From: Bacteroidota bacterium
Lineage (GTDB): Bacteria > Bacteroidota > Rhodothermia > Rhodothermales > JANQRZ01
Assembly: GCA_038746285.1 (NCBI GenBank)
Contig: JBCDKT010000038.1
Span: forward strand, 1 to 37,016
Reading direction: 5' to 3'
DNA: 37,016 nucleotides
The notes under the pieces were generated by a model. It ran no database searches. It was not told the DNA's origin and saw only the letters and a list, made by a program, of their open reading frames with translations. Below, piece by piece: positions 7,152 to 14,401 of this stretch. The position numbers and the translations under genes are program-made. Positions within the stretch are counted from its first letter, which is position 1; every line of letters begins with the position of its first letter.

Positions 7152-8449
7152 TTCTGCTTGAACGAGAGCGTGAGCGGGACGCCCTCGAACCCGAACGCCT
7201 CGCGGAGCTTGTTCTCCAGGTAGCGCCGGTACGCCTCCTTCACACCCTGCGGGTAGTTGCTGAAGAACGCGACGACCGGCGGCTCGGTGCGGACCTGGGT
7301 GGCGTACTTGATCCGTACCTGGCGGCCATTCGCTGAGGGCGGGTGGTGGCGCTGCACGGCCTTCTCGACGACCTCGTTCAGCCGCGCCGTCGGGACCTGC
7401 TTGGCGCGCTCGGCAGCCACCCGGAGCGCGACGTCGAGCACCTTTTCCTTGCGCTGCCCGGTGAGGGCGGAGATGAACACGACCGGGACGAAGTCGAGCG
7501 TGCCGAGGCGCTCGTGGATGCCGCGCTCGACATCCCGCGCCGTGTTGGTCTCTTTGTCGACGAGGTCCCACTTGTTGACGGCGATCACGATGCCCTTCTT
7601 CATCTCGTCGGCCTGGCGGACGATGCGCGCGTCCTGCGCCTCCAGCCCGAGCGACGCGTCGAGGAGCACGACCGCCACGTCGCAGCTCTGCACGGCGCGC
7701 TCGGTGCGGAGCGCGGAGTAGAACTCGACGTTCTCGTGGACGCGGGCCTTCCGCCGCAGCCCGGCGGTGTCGACGAGCACGACCTCCTGCCCGTTGTGCT
7801 CGACGAGCACGTCAATTGAATCCCTGGTCGTCCCGCTGATTTCGGTGACGATGCTGCGCTCTTTCCCGAGGAGCGCGTTCGTGAGCGACGACTTGCCGAC
7901 GTTCGGGCGGCCGATGAAGGCGATGCGCGGCGCGTCGGGGGCCTCGTTCTCTGCCTCCTCGGGGAGGGCCGCCACGAGGTCGTCGAGGAAGTCGCCCGTG
8001 CCCATGCCGTTGGCGGCGCTGACCGGGTAGACCTCCCCGAGGCCGAGGTTGTAGAACTCGGCCGCGTCGAGCCGCCGGGTCGCGCTGTCGGCCTTGTTGG
8101 CGACGACGAAGACGGGCTTCTCGGTTCGCCGCAGGACGGTCGCCATCTCCTGGTCGAGGTCGGTGATGCCGGTCATCACGTCGCCGACGAAGACGACCGC
8201 ATCGGCCTCGCCGAGCGCGATCTGGACTTGCTCGCGGATCGCAGCCTCGAACCGGTCCGCCGAGCGCGGGACGAACCCGCCGGTGTCGACGAGGTCGAAG
8301 GTCCGCCCGGTCCACTCGGCCTCGCCGTAGACGCGGTCGCGCGTCACGCCGGGCTCGTCGTGGACGATGGCCTGGCGCTGCTCGGTGAGCCGGTTGAAGA
8401 GCGTGCTCTTCCCGACATTCGGGCGGCCGACGATGGCAACGAGGGGCAT
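7148..8449 (-). CDS. der: Ribosome biogenesis GTPase Der (EngA)
   Basis: A 433-residue tandem GTPase needed for maturation of the 50S ribosomal subunit. Domain 1 has the P-loop GRPNVGKST (residues 8-16), VDTGG (54-58) and NKAD (118-121). Domain 2 has GRPNVGKSS (180-188), VDTAGLRRK and NKWD. The C-terminal KH-like domain runs from about 345 and includes HHPPSANGRQVRIKY and FFSNYPQGVKEAYRRYLENK. Length and order are normal. The ATG at 8449 directly precedes the first beta strand. It heads a probable operon with the secreted protein (gap 4 bp) and small membrane protein (gap 1 bp). A TATCTTTC box lies about 36 nt upstream. Confidence 0.97.
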   Translation of the reverse strand: MPLVAIVGRPNVGKSTLFNRLTEQRQAIVHDEPGVTRDRVYGEAEWTGRTFDLVDTGGFVPRSADRFEAAIREQVQIALGEADAVVFVGDVMTGITDLDQEMATVLRRTEKPVFVVANKADSATRRLDAAEFYNLGLGEVYPVSAANGMGTGDFLDDLVAALPEEAENEAPDAPRIAFIGRPNVGKSSLTNALLGKERSIVTEISGTTRDSIDVLVEHNGQEVVLVDTAGLRRKARVHENVEFYSALRTERAVQSCDVAVVLLDASLGLEAQDARIVRQADEMKKGIVIAVNKWDLVDKETNTARDVERGIHERLGTLDFVPVVFISALTGQRKEKVLDVALRVAAERAKQVPTARLNEVVEKAVQRHHPPSANGRQVRIKYATQVRTEPPVVAFFSNYPQGVKEAYRRYLENKLREAFGFEGVPLTLSFKQK

Positions 8450-8468
8450 GGTTCAGGAGCGAAAGCGG

Positions 8469-8528
8469 GGACGAGCGGAAGCGGGAAAGATAGCGAGGCG
8501 GCGACCCCTGAGCCTCTTCCGCTCGTCC
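8469..8528. repeat. Purine/pyrimidine inverted repeat upstream of der
   Basis: The 104-bp spacer between der and the FAD oxidoreductase is purine-rich in its left half and pyrimidine-rich in its right half on the plus strand. A perfect 13-bp stem joins GGACGAGCGGAAG (8469-8481) to CTTCCGCTCGTCC (8516-8528); outside it GAGCGAA and TTCGCTC extend the pairing imperfectly. The arms could form a terminator-like hairpin for the upstream gene, but there is no T-run, and the der promoter candidate lies in the loop. It belongs to a series of similar spacers in this window. Confidence 0.7.
8485..8492 (-). promoter_or_regulatory. Candidate -7 promoter box for der
   Basis: The minus strand reads TATCTTTC, identical to the box before nuoI, about 36 nt upstream of the der ATG. 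It lies in the loop between the arms of the purine/pyrimidine inverted repeat. It matches the Bacteroidota TAnnTTTG element except for the last base. No good -33 box is visible. Confidence 0.4.
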
Positions 8529-8553
8529 GATCCTTCGCTCTTTCGCGCTTGCA

Positions 8554-9984
8554 TCACGCGAACACGTCCCGGAGCGCAACCTGTGCTGCCCGGACGCCGC
8601 ACATCCCGTGGACACCGGCACCGGGCGGTGTCGAGGCCGAGCAGAGGTAGAGGCCGGGCGCGCCGGTGCGGTAGGGCTGCGGGCGGAGCCGAGGCCGGGC
8701 CACGACCTGGCCGAGGTGCTGCGACCCGCCGAAGATGTCGCCGCCGACGAGGTTGGCGTTGCGCCGCTCCAGGTCGGCCGGGGCCATCGCGTGGCGTGCG
8801 ATCATGCGGTCGCGGAAGCCCGGCGCGAAGCGCTCGATCTGCGCCTCGATCTCGTCGGCGTAGTCCACGCTCGACCCAAACGGGAGGTGCCCGTAGGCCC
8901 AGAGCGTGTGCTTGCCCTCCGGCGCGCGCGTCGGGTCGAAGAGGGTCGGCTGCGCGAGGAGAACGTAGGGGCGCGGGTGGACAATCCCGTCCGCGACGGC
9001 GGCCTCGGCCTCGGCGATTTCCTCGAACGTCCCGCCGAGGTGGACGGTCGCGGCGCGAGCCACATCGGCGTTCGCCCACGGCACCGGCCCGTCGAGTGCG
9101 TAGTCCAGCTTGAACGCCGACGGGCCGCGCTCGAAGCGGTGCACCGCCGTCTGGTAGCTCGCCGGCAGGCGGTCGCCCGCGACGCGGAGGAGCGTCTCCG
9201 GGGCCGTGTCCATCAGCACCGCCTTTGCGTGCGGCAGGTCCTCCCACGCCTCGACCCGCTCGCCGCACGCGACCTCGCCGCCGAGCGCTTCGAGGTGCGC
9301 CACGAGTGCGTTCGTGATCGACTGCGCTCCGCCTTCGGGGACCGGCCAGCCCGCGCGGTGCCCGACGCCCATCAGCACGAGCCCGACCGCCGCCGAGGCG
9401 ATGTCCGAGAACGGCAGCGCTGCGTGCGCCGCGCAGCCCGCCCACAGCGCCCGCGCCTCCTCGGTGCGGAAGAGCGCCGCCACCGCCGAGGCCGGCAGCA
9501 GCGCCGGCAGCCCGAAGCGCGCGAGCGTGACGAGGTGCCGTGGGACGTGGAGCACCGGCCCGAGGATCTCCTCGGCGAGCTTCGGCCACGCCCGGACGGT
9601 CGGGCCGAGGAGCCGCCGGTAGCGCGCGCCGTCGTGGCCGAGGTGCTCCGCCGTCTCGCCGAGCGACGGGTACATCAGCGCCGCCCGCCCACCGTCGAGC
9701 GGGTGCGCGAGCGGAAGGTCCGGGTGGACCCACCGCAGCCCGTAGCGCTCCAGCGGGAGCCGCCGGAAGAACGGCGACCCCATCCCGAACGGGAAGACCG
9801 CCGCCCCGAAGTCGTGGACGAAGCCGGGCTCGGTGAGAGGGAGCGAGCGGACGCCGCCGCCGGCCGTCTCGTTCGCTTCCAGCACGACGACGCGCTGCCC
9901 GGCCTCGGCGAGTGTGATCGCCGCGCCGAGCCCGTTCGGCCCCGACCCGACGACGACGGCGTCGTACGATGCGGTGTGATTCAT
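8554..9984 (-). CDS. FAD-dependent phytoene-desaturase-like oxidoreductase
   Basis: A 476-residue flavoprotein of the amine-oxidase/phytoene-desaturase superfamily. The N-terminal Rossmann dinucleotide site is VVGSGPNGLGAAITLAEAG (about residues 11-29) followed by VVVLEANETAGGGVRS, a typical FAD-binding start. The C-terminal FAD contact is GLYLCSASTPPGAGVHGMCG. The middle carries the substrate domain. The GSGPNG form and the STPPGAGVHGMCG ending are typical of the NAD(P)/FAD oxidoreductase group close to PYROXD2 and CrtI relatives rather than classical carotenoid desaturases, so the substrate is not certain. No other carotenoid gene is in the window. The ATG at 9984 precedes the Rossmann strand by 8 residues. 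It is divergent from msrA across 109 bp that holds an 11-bp-spaced direct repeat. Confidence 0.88.
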   Translation of the reverse strand: MNHTASYDAVVVGSGPNGLGAAITLAEAGQRVVVLEANETAGGGVRSLPLTEPGFVHDFGAAVFPFGMGSPFFRRLPLERYGLRWVHPDLPLAHPLDGGRAALMYPSLGETAEHLGHDGARYRRLLGPTVRAWPKLAEEILGPVLHVPRHLVTLARFGLPALLPASAVAALFRTEEARALWAGCAAHAALPFSDIASAAVGLVLMGVGHRAGWPVPEGGAQSITNALVAHLEALGGEVACGERVEAWEDLPHAKAVLMDTAPETLLRVAGDRLPASYQTAVHRFERGPSAFKLDYALDGPVPWANADVARAATVHLGGTFEEIAEAEAAVADGIVHPRPYVLLAQPTLFDPTRAPEGKHTLWAYGHLPFGSSVDYADEIEAQIERFAPGFRDRMIARHAMAPADLERRNANLVGGDIFGGSQHLGQVVARPRLRPQPYRTGAPGLYLCSASTPPGAGVHGMCGVRAAQVALRDVFA

Positions 9985-9990
9985 GGCGCT

Positions 9991-10010
9991 CGTGACAGAT
10001 ACGTGACAGA
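9991..10010. repeat. Phased 9-bp direct repeat upstream of the FAD oxidoreductase
   Basis: CGTGACAGA occurs at 9991-9999 and again at 10002-10010, that is 11 bp apart or one helical turn, 7 bp from the oxidoreductase ATG in the divergent spacer with msrA. Same-face tandem half-sites are typical of some regulators, but two copies of nine bases may be chance. Confidence 0.4.
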
Positions 10011-10093
10011 AACGGACGCGTTATTTCACACGCCGGGGGCAACGCAGGCGCGGGACGCGTCGTTTACCCGGCACCCACTTACCGCGCTGCACG

Positions 10094-10765
10094 ATGATAC
10101 GTTCTGCCTCCCTCGCCCTGGTAGCCCTGTTTGGGCTCCTCTTCACCGCCTGCACCAGTCCCGGCGCCTCGACCGACGTCGTCCAGGTCGAGCCCGTCAG
10201 TCTCGACACTGAGCCGACGGCCGACGCCGACACGGCTATCTTCGCCGGCGGCTGCTTCTGGTGCATGGAGCCGCCCTACGAGAAGCTCGACGGCGTATTC
10301 TCGGCCGTCTCCGGCTACGACGGCGGCACGACGCCCGACCCCACCTATCAGGAGGTAGCGAACGGGCGCACCGACTACGCCGAGGCCGTGCGCGTGATCT
10401 ACGACCCGGAGGTGGTTAGCTTCGAGACGCTCGTCGAGGTCTTCTGGCACAACATCGACCCGTTCGCCGTGAACCGGCAGTTCTGCGACCGGGGCGCGCA
10501 GTACCGCTCGATCCTGTTCTACCTCAACGACGAGCAGCAGGCCGTCGCCGAGGCGTCGCTCGCCACGCTTAGCGCCCGCGCCGAGGACCCGATTGCGACG
10601 ACCGTCGAGCCGACGACGCGGTTCTACGAGGCCGAGGACTACCACCAGGACTTCTACCGCACCAACCCCGACCGCTACTACTCGTACCGCGCAGGCTGCC
10701 GCCGCGACGCCCGCCTCGAAGAGCTGTGGGGCGACCTCGCCGGCAAGCCCGGACCGCTCGGCTGA
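10094..10765 (+). CDS. msrA: Peptide-methionine (S)-S-oxide reductase, predicted lipoprotein
   Basis: A 223-residue MsrA, which reduces the S epimer of methionine sulfoxide in proteins. The catalytic motif is [18 protein letters not shown] with catalytic Cys54; EFVEVFWH-type sequence ([20 protein letters not shown]) and [14 protein letters not shown] are also conserved. The N-terminus [20 protein letters not shown] ends in a lipobox-like FTAC, so Cys20 is probably lipid-modified and the enzyme faces the periplasm. The C-terminus has [22 protein letters not shown], with a late Cys that could resolve the catalytic disulfide. msrB follows 41 bp downstream on the same strand, so both epimers are handled by one locus. 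ATG at 10094 gives the complete signal. Confidence 0.95.
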   Translation: MIRSASLALVALFGLLFTACTSPGASTDVVQVEPVSLDTEPTADADTAIFAGGCFWCMEPPYEKLDGVFSAVSGYDGGTTPDPTYQEVANGRTDYAEAVRVIYDPEVVSFETLVEVFWHNIDPFAVNRQFCDRGAQYRSILFYLNDEQQAVAEASLATLSARAEDPIATTVEPTTRFYEAEDYHQDFYRTNPDRYYSYRAGCRRDARLEELWGDLAGKPGPLG

Positions 10766-10806
10766 ACGATTCTGGCTTCCCCCACCCACCTGACCCGACG
10801 CTAGCT

Positions 10807-11367
10807 ATGTCACGCCAACTGTTTCTCCCCCTCCTCGCGCTCGCCGGCCTCGTGATGATTGCCGTCGCCTTTGCGCAGTCGCCGGACCGCGCGCCGCAGG
10901 ATGAGGCGACCGCTGAGGCCGCCGAGGTTGCAGCCGCAGACACCCTCCGCGACTTCCTCACGCCGATGCAGTACAAGGTGACGCAGGAGGACGGCACCGA
11001 ACCTGCCTTCCGCAACGAATACTGGGACCACAAGGCCCCCGGCATCTACGTGGACATCGTATCCGGCGAACCGCTGTTTTCCTCGACGGACAAGTTCCGA
11101 TCCGGCACCGGCTGGCCCAGCTTCACCCAGCCCCTCGTCGCCGAGAACGTGGTCGACGTCGAGGACCGATCGTACGGGATGGTCCGCACCGAGGTCCGCT
11201 CCGCCGGGGCCGACTCGCACCTCGGGCACGTCTTCCCCGACGGGCCGGAGCCGACCGGCCTACGCTACTGCATCAACTCGGCTGCCCTCCGCTTCGTCCC
11301 GGCCGACCAGCTCCTCGCCGAGGGCTACGGCGACTACGCCTACCTCTTCGAGCAGGCGCAGGACTAG
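10807..11367 (+). CDS. msrB: Peptide-methionine (R)-S-oxide reductase, exported
   Basis: A 186-residue MsrB for the R epimer of methionine sulfoxide. Conserved segments are [47 protein letters not shown] and the active-site [11 protein letters not shown] with catalytic Cys155. The zinc-binding CxxC pairs are absent, as in the zinc-free MsrB subgroup. The start chosen is the ATG at 10807, because [24 protein letters not shown] is an obvious signal peptide; a longer in-frame extension to 10726 overlaps msrA and adds no conserved sequence. With the lipoprotein MsrA just upstream, the pair forms an envelope methionine-repair module. Confidence 0.94.
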   Translation: MSRQLFLPLLALAGLVMIAVAFAQSPDRAPQDEATAEAAEVAAADTLRDFLTPMQYKVTQEDGTEPAFRNEYWDHKAPGIYVDIVSGEPLFSSTDKFRSGTGWPSFTQPLVAENVVDVEDRSYGMVRTEVRSAGADSHLGHVFPDGPEPTGLRYCINSAALRFVPADQLLAEGYGDYAYLFEQAQD

Positions 11368-11370
11368 ACC

Positions 11371-11400
11371 GTGTGGGGCGACCACGAGGGTCGCCCCTAC
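11371..11400. repeat. Dispersed palindrome copy after msrB
   Basis: GGGGCGACC (11375-11383) pairs perfectly with GGTCGCCCC (11389... read 11389-11397), with a 5-nt loop, and the right edge continues as TAC. It begins 4 bp after the msrB stop. Arms and right edge match the palindromes at 7124, 13028 and 30121. Confidence 0.7.
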
Positions 11401-11419
11401 CGTATTCACGAGATGGACC

Positions 11420-11449
11420 AGAGACGCTCTCCGGGGCGTCTCTATTTTC
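11420..11449 (+). terminator. Probable intrinsic terminator of msrA-msrB
   Basis: AGAGACGC (from 11420) pairs with GCGTCTCT (to 11443) around a short TCTCCGGG loop that can close further to a UCCG tetraloop. It is followed by TATTTTC on the plus strand. This is the classic hairpin plus T-run. The T-run also reads TATTTTCG, so it could instead serve as a -7 promoter box for lysS, whose ATG is 26 nt downstream. Confidence 0.65.
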
Positions 11450-11475
11450 GTAGCCCTCCCCGACCGACCCCCGCC

Positions 11476-13023
11476 ATGCCCGACCTGACCGAACAGGAGC
11501 GCGTCCGCCGCGACGCCCTCGACGCGCTCCGCGACCTCGGCATCGACCCCTACCCCGCCGCGACGTGGGACGTGACCCACCACGCCGCCGAGATTCTCGA
11601 CGCCTACGACGACGCCCTGCACGACCCGAGCGCCGACGGCACCGAGCCGATCCGCGTCACGGTCGCCGGGCGACTCCGTTCGATTCGCGGCAAGGGCAAG
11701 GTGATGTTCGCGGACCTGATCGACGAGACGGGCAAGGTCCAACTTTACCTCAAGCGCGATAACCTCCAGGCGCCGGGCGAACCCGAGGGGTTCTACAACA
11801 CCGTCGTCAAGCGGCTCCTCGACATCGGCGACGTGGTGGGCGTGCGCGGCACGGTCTTCCGCACCAAGATGGGCGAGGTCTCGGTCGAGGCCGACGAACT
11901 CGTGCTCCTGGCGAAGGGCCTCGCGCCGATCCCGTTTCCGAAGGAGGCCGACGGCGAGACGTTCAACGAGGTCACGGACAAGGAATTCCGCTACCGCCAG
12001 CGCTACGTCGACCTCGTGGTCAACCCCGAGGTGCGCGGCGTCTTCCGGCAGCGGGCCGCGCTCGTCTCCGAGATCCGCCGCTTCCTCGACGCGCGCGGCT
12101 ACGTCGAGGTCGAGACGCCGGCGCTCCAGCCGCTCTACGGCGGCGCGGCGGCGCGGCCGTTCACGACGCACCACAACGCGCTCGACATGCCGCTCTTCCT
12201 GCGCATCGCGGACGAGCTCTACCTCAAGCGCCTCATCGTCGGCGGGTTCGACGGGGTCTACGAGATCGCCAAGGACTTCCGCAACGAGGGCCTCTCGCGC
12301 TTCCACAACCCGGAGTTCACGATGCTCGAACTCTACGTGGCCTACAAGGACTACCAGTGGATGATGGACCTCGTCGAGGAGATGATCGCAGGCGTCGCGG
12401 TCGCGCTCCACGGCACCCCCGAAGTGCAGCACGGCGACACCACCATTTCGTTCGAGCGCCCGTGGCGGCGCGTCCCGCTCCTCGACGCCATCGAGGAGCA
12501 CACGGGGCACGACCTCTACCAGAAGGACCGGGCCGAGGTCGCCGCTGCCGCGAAAGCGTTGGGGATCGAGGTGGACGATTCGATGGGGACCGGCAAGCTG
12601 ATCGACGAGATCTTCGGCGAGCACGTCGAGCCGAAGCTGATCCAGCCGACGTTCGTCACCGACTACCCGGTCGAGCTCTCGCCGCTTGCGAAGCGGCACC
12701 GCGACAAGCCCGGTTTGACCGAGCGGTTCGAGGTCATCTGCAATGGGAAGGAGATCTGCAACGCGTTCTCCGAGCTCAACGACCCGCTCGACCAGCGCGC
12801 CCGTTTCGAGGAGCAAGCCCGCCTCGCTGCCGAAGGCGACGACGAGGCCACGCGCCAGATCGACGAGGACTACCTCCGCGCGCTCGAATACGGCATGCCC
12901 CCGACGGCCGGCCTCGGCGTCGGCATCGACCGCCTCGCGATGTTGATGACGAACCAGGACTCGATCCGCGACGTGATCCTCTTCCCGCTCCTCCGGCCCG
13001 AAGCGGCTCCGGCGTCGGGATGA
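11476..13023 (+). CDS. lysS: Lysine--tRNA ligase (class II)
   Basis: A 515-residue class II lysyl-tRNA synthetase. The N-terminal OB-fold anticodon-binding domain (about 60-165) includes VTVAGRLRSIRGKGKVMFADL. Catalytic motif 1 is around FRQRAALVSEIRRFLDARGYVEVETP, with its core RRFLDARGYVEVETP. Motif 2 is YEIAKDFRNEGLSRFHNPEF, and motif 3 is GLGVGIDRLAMLMTNQDSIR. The start chosen is the ATG at 11476 (PDLTEQERVRRDALDAL), where homology begins; the in-frame extension to 11371 is spacer and repeat sequence. Length is normal for bacterial LysS. It stands alone between two palindromic repeats. Confidence 0.96.
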   Translation: MPDLTEQERVRRDALDALRDLGIDPYPAATWDVTHHAAEILDAYDDALHDPSADGTEPIRVTVAGRLRSIRGKGKVMFADLIDETGKVQLYLKRDNLQAPGEPEGFYNTVVKRLLDIGDVVGVRGTVFRTKMGEVSVEADELVLLAKGLAPIPFPKEADGETFNEVTDKEFRYRQRYVDLVVNPEVRGVFRQRAALVSEIRRFLDARGYVEVETPALQPLYGGAAARPFTTHHNALDMPLFLRIADELYLKRLIVGGFDGVYEIAKDFRNEGLSRFHNPEFTMLELYVAYKDYQWMMDLVEEMIAGVAVALHGTPEVQHGDTTISFERPWRRVPLLDAIEEHTGHDLYQKDRAEVAAAAKALGIEVDDSMGTGKLIDEIFGEHVEPKLIQPTFVTDYPVELSPLAKRHRDKPGLTERFEVICNGKEICNAFSELNDPLDQRARFEEQARLAAEGDDEATRQIDEDYLRALEYGMPPTAGLGVGIDRLAMLMTNQDSIRDVILFPLLRPEAAPASG

Positions 13024-13027
13024 TCCT

Positions 13028-13055
13028 GTACGGGCGCAGCATGCTGCGCCCCTAC
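13028..13055. repeat. Dispersed 28-bp palindrome copy after lysS
   Basis: The left half GTACGGGCGCAGCA and right half TGCTGCGCCCCTAC are complementary with one mismatch (C for G at the fourth position). It begins 5 bp after the lysS stop and ends 18 bp before the MFS start. It has the same size and outer edge as the perfect palindrome at 7124-7151 but another core. Confidence 0.8.
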
Positions 13056-13073
13056 GCCTGATTCACCTCCCTC

Positions 13074-14351
13074 GTGGCGAACACAGACACGACTCCTGCA
13101 ACTGGCTACGTCGCGCTCGTCCGCACGAACGTCAACTTCCGGCGGCTGTGGCTGGGCAACGTCATCTCGCTCTTCGGCGACTGGTTCAACACGATCGCGC
13201 TCTACCGGACCGTCGAGACGATCTCCGGCTCGGCGCTCGCGCTCGGGCTCGTGTTTATCGCCAAGCTGCTGCCGCTCGCGCTCGCCTCGCCGGTGGCGGG
13301 CCTCGTCGTGGACCGGCTCAACCGGCGGCGCGTGATGATCGGGGCCGACCTCGTCCGGGCCGCGATCGTCCTCGGGTTTCTGCTTGTCCCGGTGGGCGGC
13401 GGGCTGGCGCTCCTCTACACCCTCACGACGCTCCAGATCGTGGTGAGCGCGTTCTTCAACCCGGCCAAGAGCGCGTCGCTCCCGAACATCGTGGCCGAGG
13501 AGGACCTGCTGACGGCGAACGCGCTCTCGTCGGCGACGTGGTCGGTGATGCTGGCCGTCGGGGCGGCCGTCGGCGGCCTAGCCGTGGACGCGCTCGGGCC
13601 GCAGGCCGTCTTCGTGCTCGACAGCGGGACGTACCTCCTCTCGGCGTGGTTCATCGCGCGGACCACGATCCCCCAGGACACCGACGCCGCCGAGCCGACA
13701 GCGACGCCGGTGCGCGACGGGCTCCGCCGGATCGCCGAGGGCTGGCAGCGCCTCCGCGAGGTCCCGCGCGTCGGGCGGATCGCACTCGCAAAGGCTTCGT
13801 GGGCCGTCGGCGGCGGGGCGACGGTGTTCCTGCTGATCCTGCTTGCGGGCGTCGTGATGCCGGACCAGCCGGCGACCGGGATCGGGCTACTCTTCGCCGC
13901 GCGCGGGCTGGGCACCGGCATCGGGCCGATCCTCGCCCGCGCCGTTTTCCGCGACACGGCAACGTGGCCGGCCGTCCTCGGCTGGTGCATCGCCGCGAGC
14001 GGGGTCGGGTACGCCGCGGTCAGCTTCGCCGGGACGCTGCCGGCCATTATCGCGTTCGTCCTCTTCGCGCACGCCGCGAGCGGGGCCAATTGGGTGCTCT
14101 CGACGGTCCTCCTCCAGCAGCGCACCGAGGACCGCTTCCGGGGCCGCGTCTTCGCAACGGACTGGCTCCTCGTCACACTCGTCGAGTCGGCGTCGGTGCT
14201 GGCGGCCGCGTGGCTGATGGAGGCCGAGGTGGCCGACCTGCAGACGCTGTTCCTCGTCTTCGCCCTCGTGCAGGTCGCCACCGGCGTCGTGTGGCTGTTC
14301 GTGATCGTCCCGCGCGAGCGGCGGGAGACGGAAGTACGGCCTCATCCTTGA
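13074..14351 (+). CDS. MFS transporter (EntS/MFS_3-like exporter)
   Basis: A 425-residue polytopic membrane protein of the major facilitator superfamily. It opens with NVNFRRLWLGNVISLFGDWF, the start signature of the enterobactin-exporter-like group (FRxLWxGxxxSxxGDW). About twelve membrane segments follow, with the cytoplasmic loop 2-3 motif GLVVDRLNRRRVMIGADLVR, and SSATWSVMLAVGAAVGGLAVD and LLQQRTEDRFRGRVFA later on. Substrate cannot be told; members export siderophores or drugs, and some are uncharacterised. Start is GTG at 13074. It stands 50 bp before the histidine kinase on the same strand, and these could share a transcript. Confidence 0.9.
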   Translation: MANTDTTPATGYVALVRTNVNFRRLWLGNVISLFGDWFNTIALYRTVETISGSALALGLVFIAKLLPLALASPVAGLVVDRLNRRRVMIGADLVRAAIVLGFLLVPVGGGLALLYTLTTLQIVVSAFFNPAKSASLPNIVAEEDLLTANALSSATWSVMLAVGAAVGGLAVDALGPQAVFVLDSGTYLLSAWFIARTTIPQDTDAAEPTATPVRDGLRRIAEGWQRLREVPRVGRIALAKASWAVGGGATVFLLILLAGVVMPDQPATGIGLLFAARGLGTGIGPILARAVFRDTATWPAVLGWCIAASGVGYAAVSFAGTLPAIIAFVLFAHAASGANWVLSTVLLQQRTEDRFRGRVFATDWLLVTLVESASVLAAAWLMEAEVADLQTLFLVFALVQVATGVVWLFVIVPRERRETEVRPHP

Positions 14352-14401
14352 GGAACGGACGTGCTGTGCGCCTGTCCCCGTTTTCGCTCCCGCTCTGCCC
14401 A

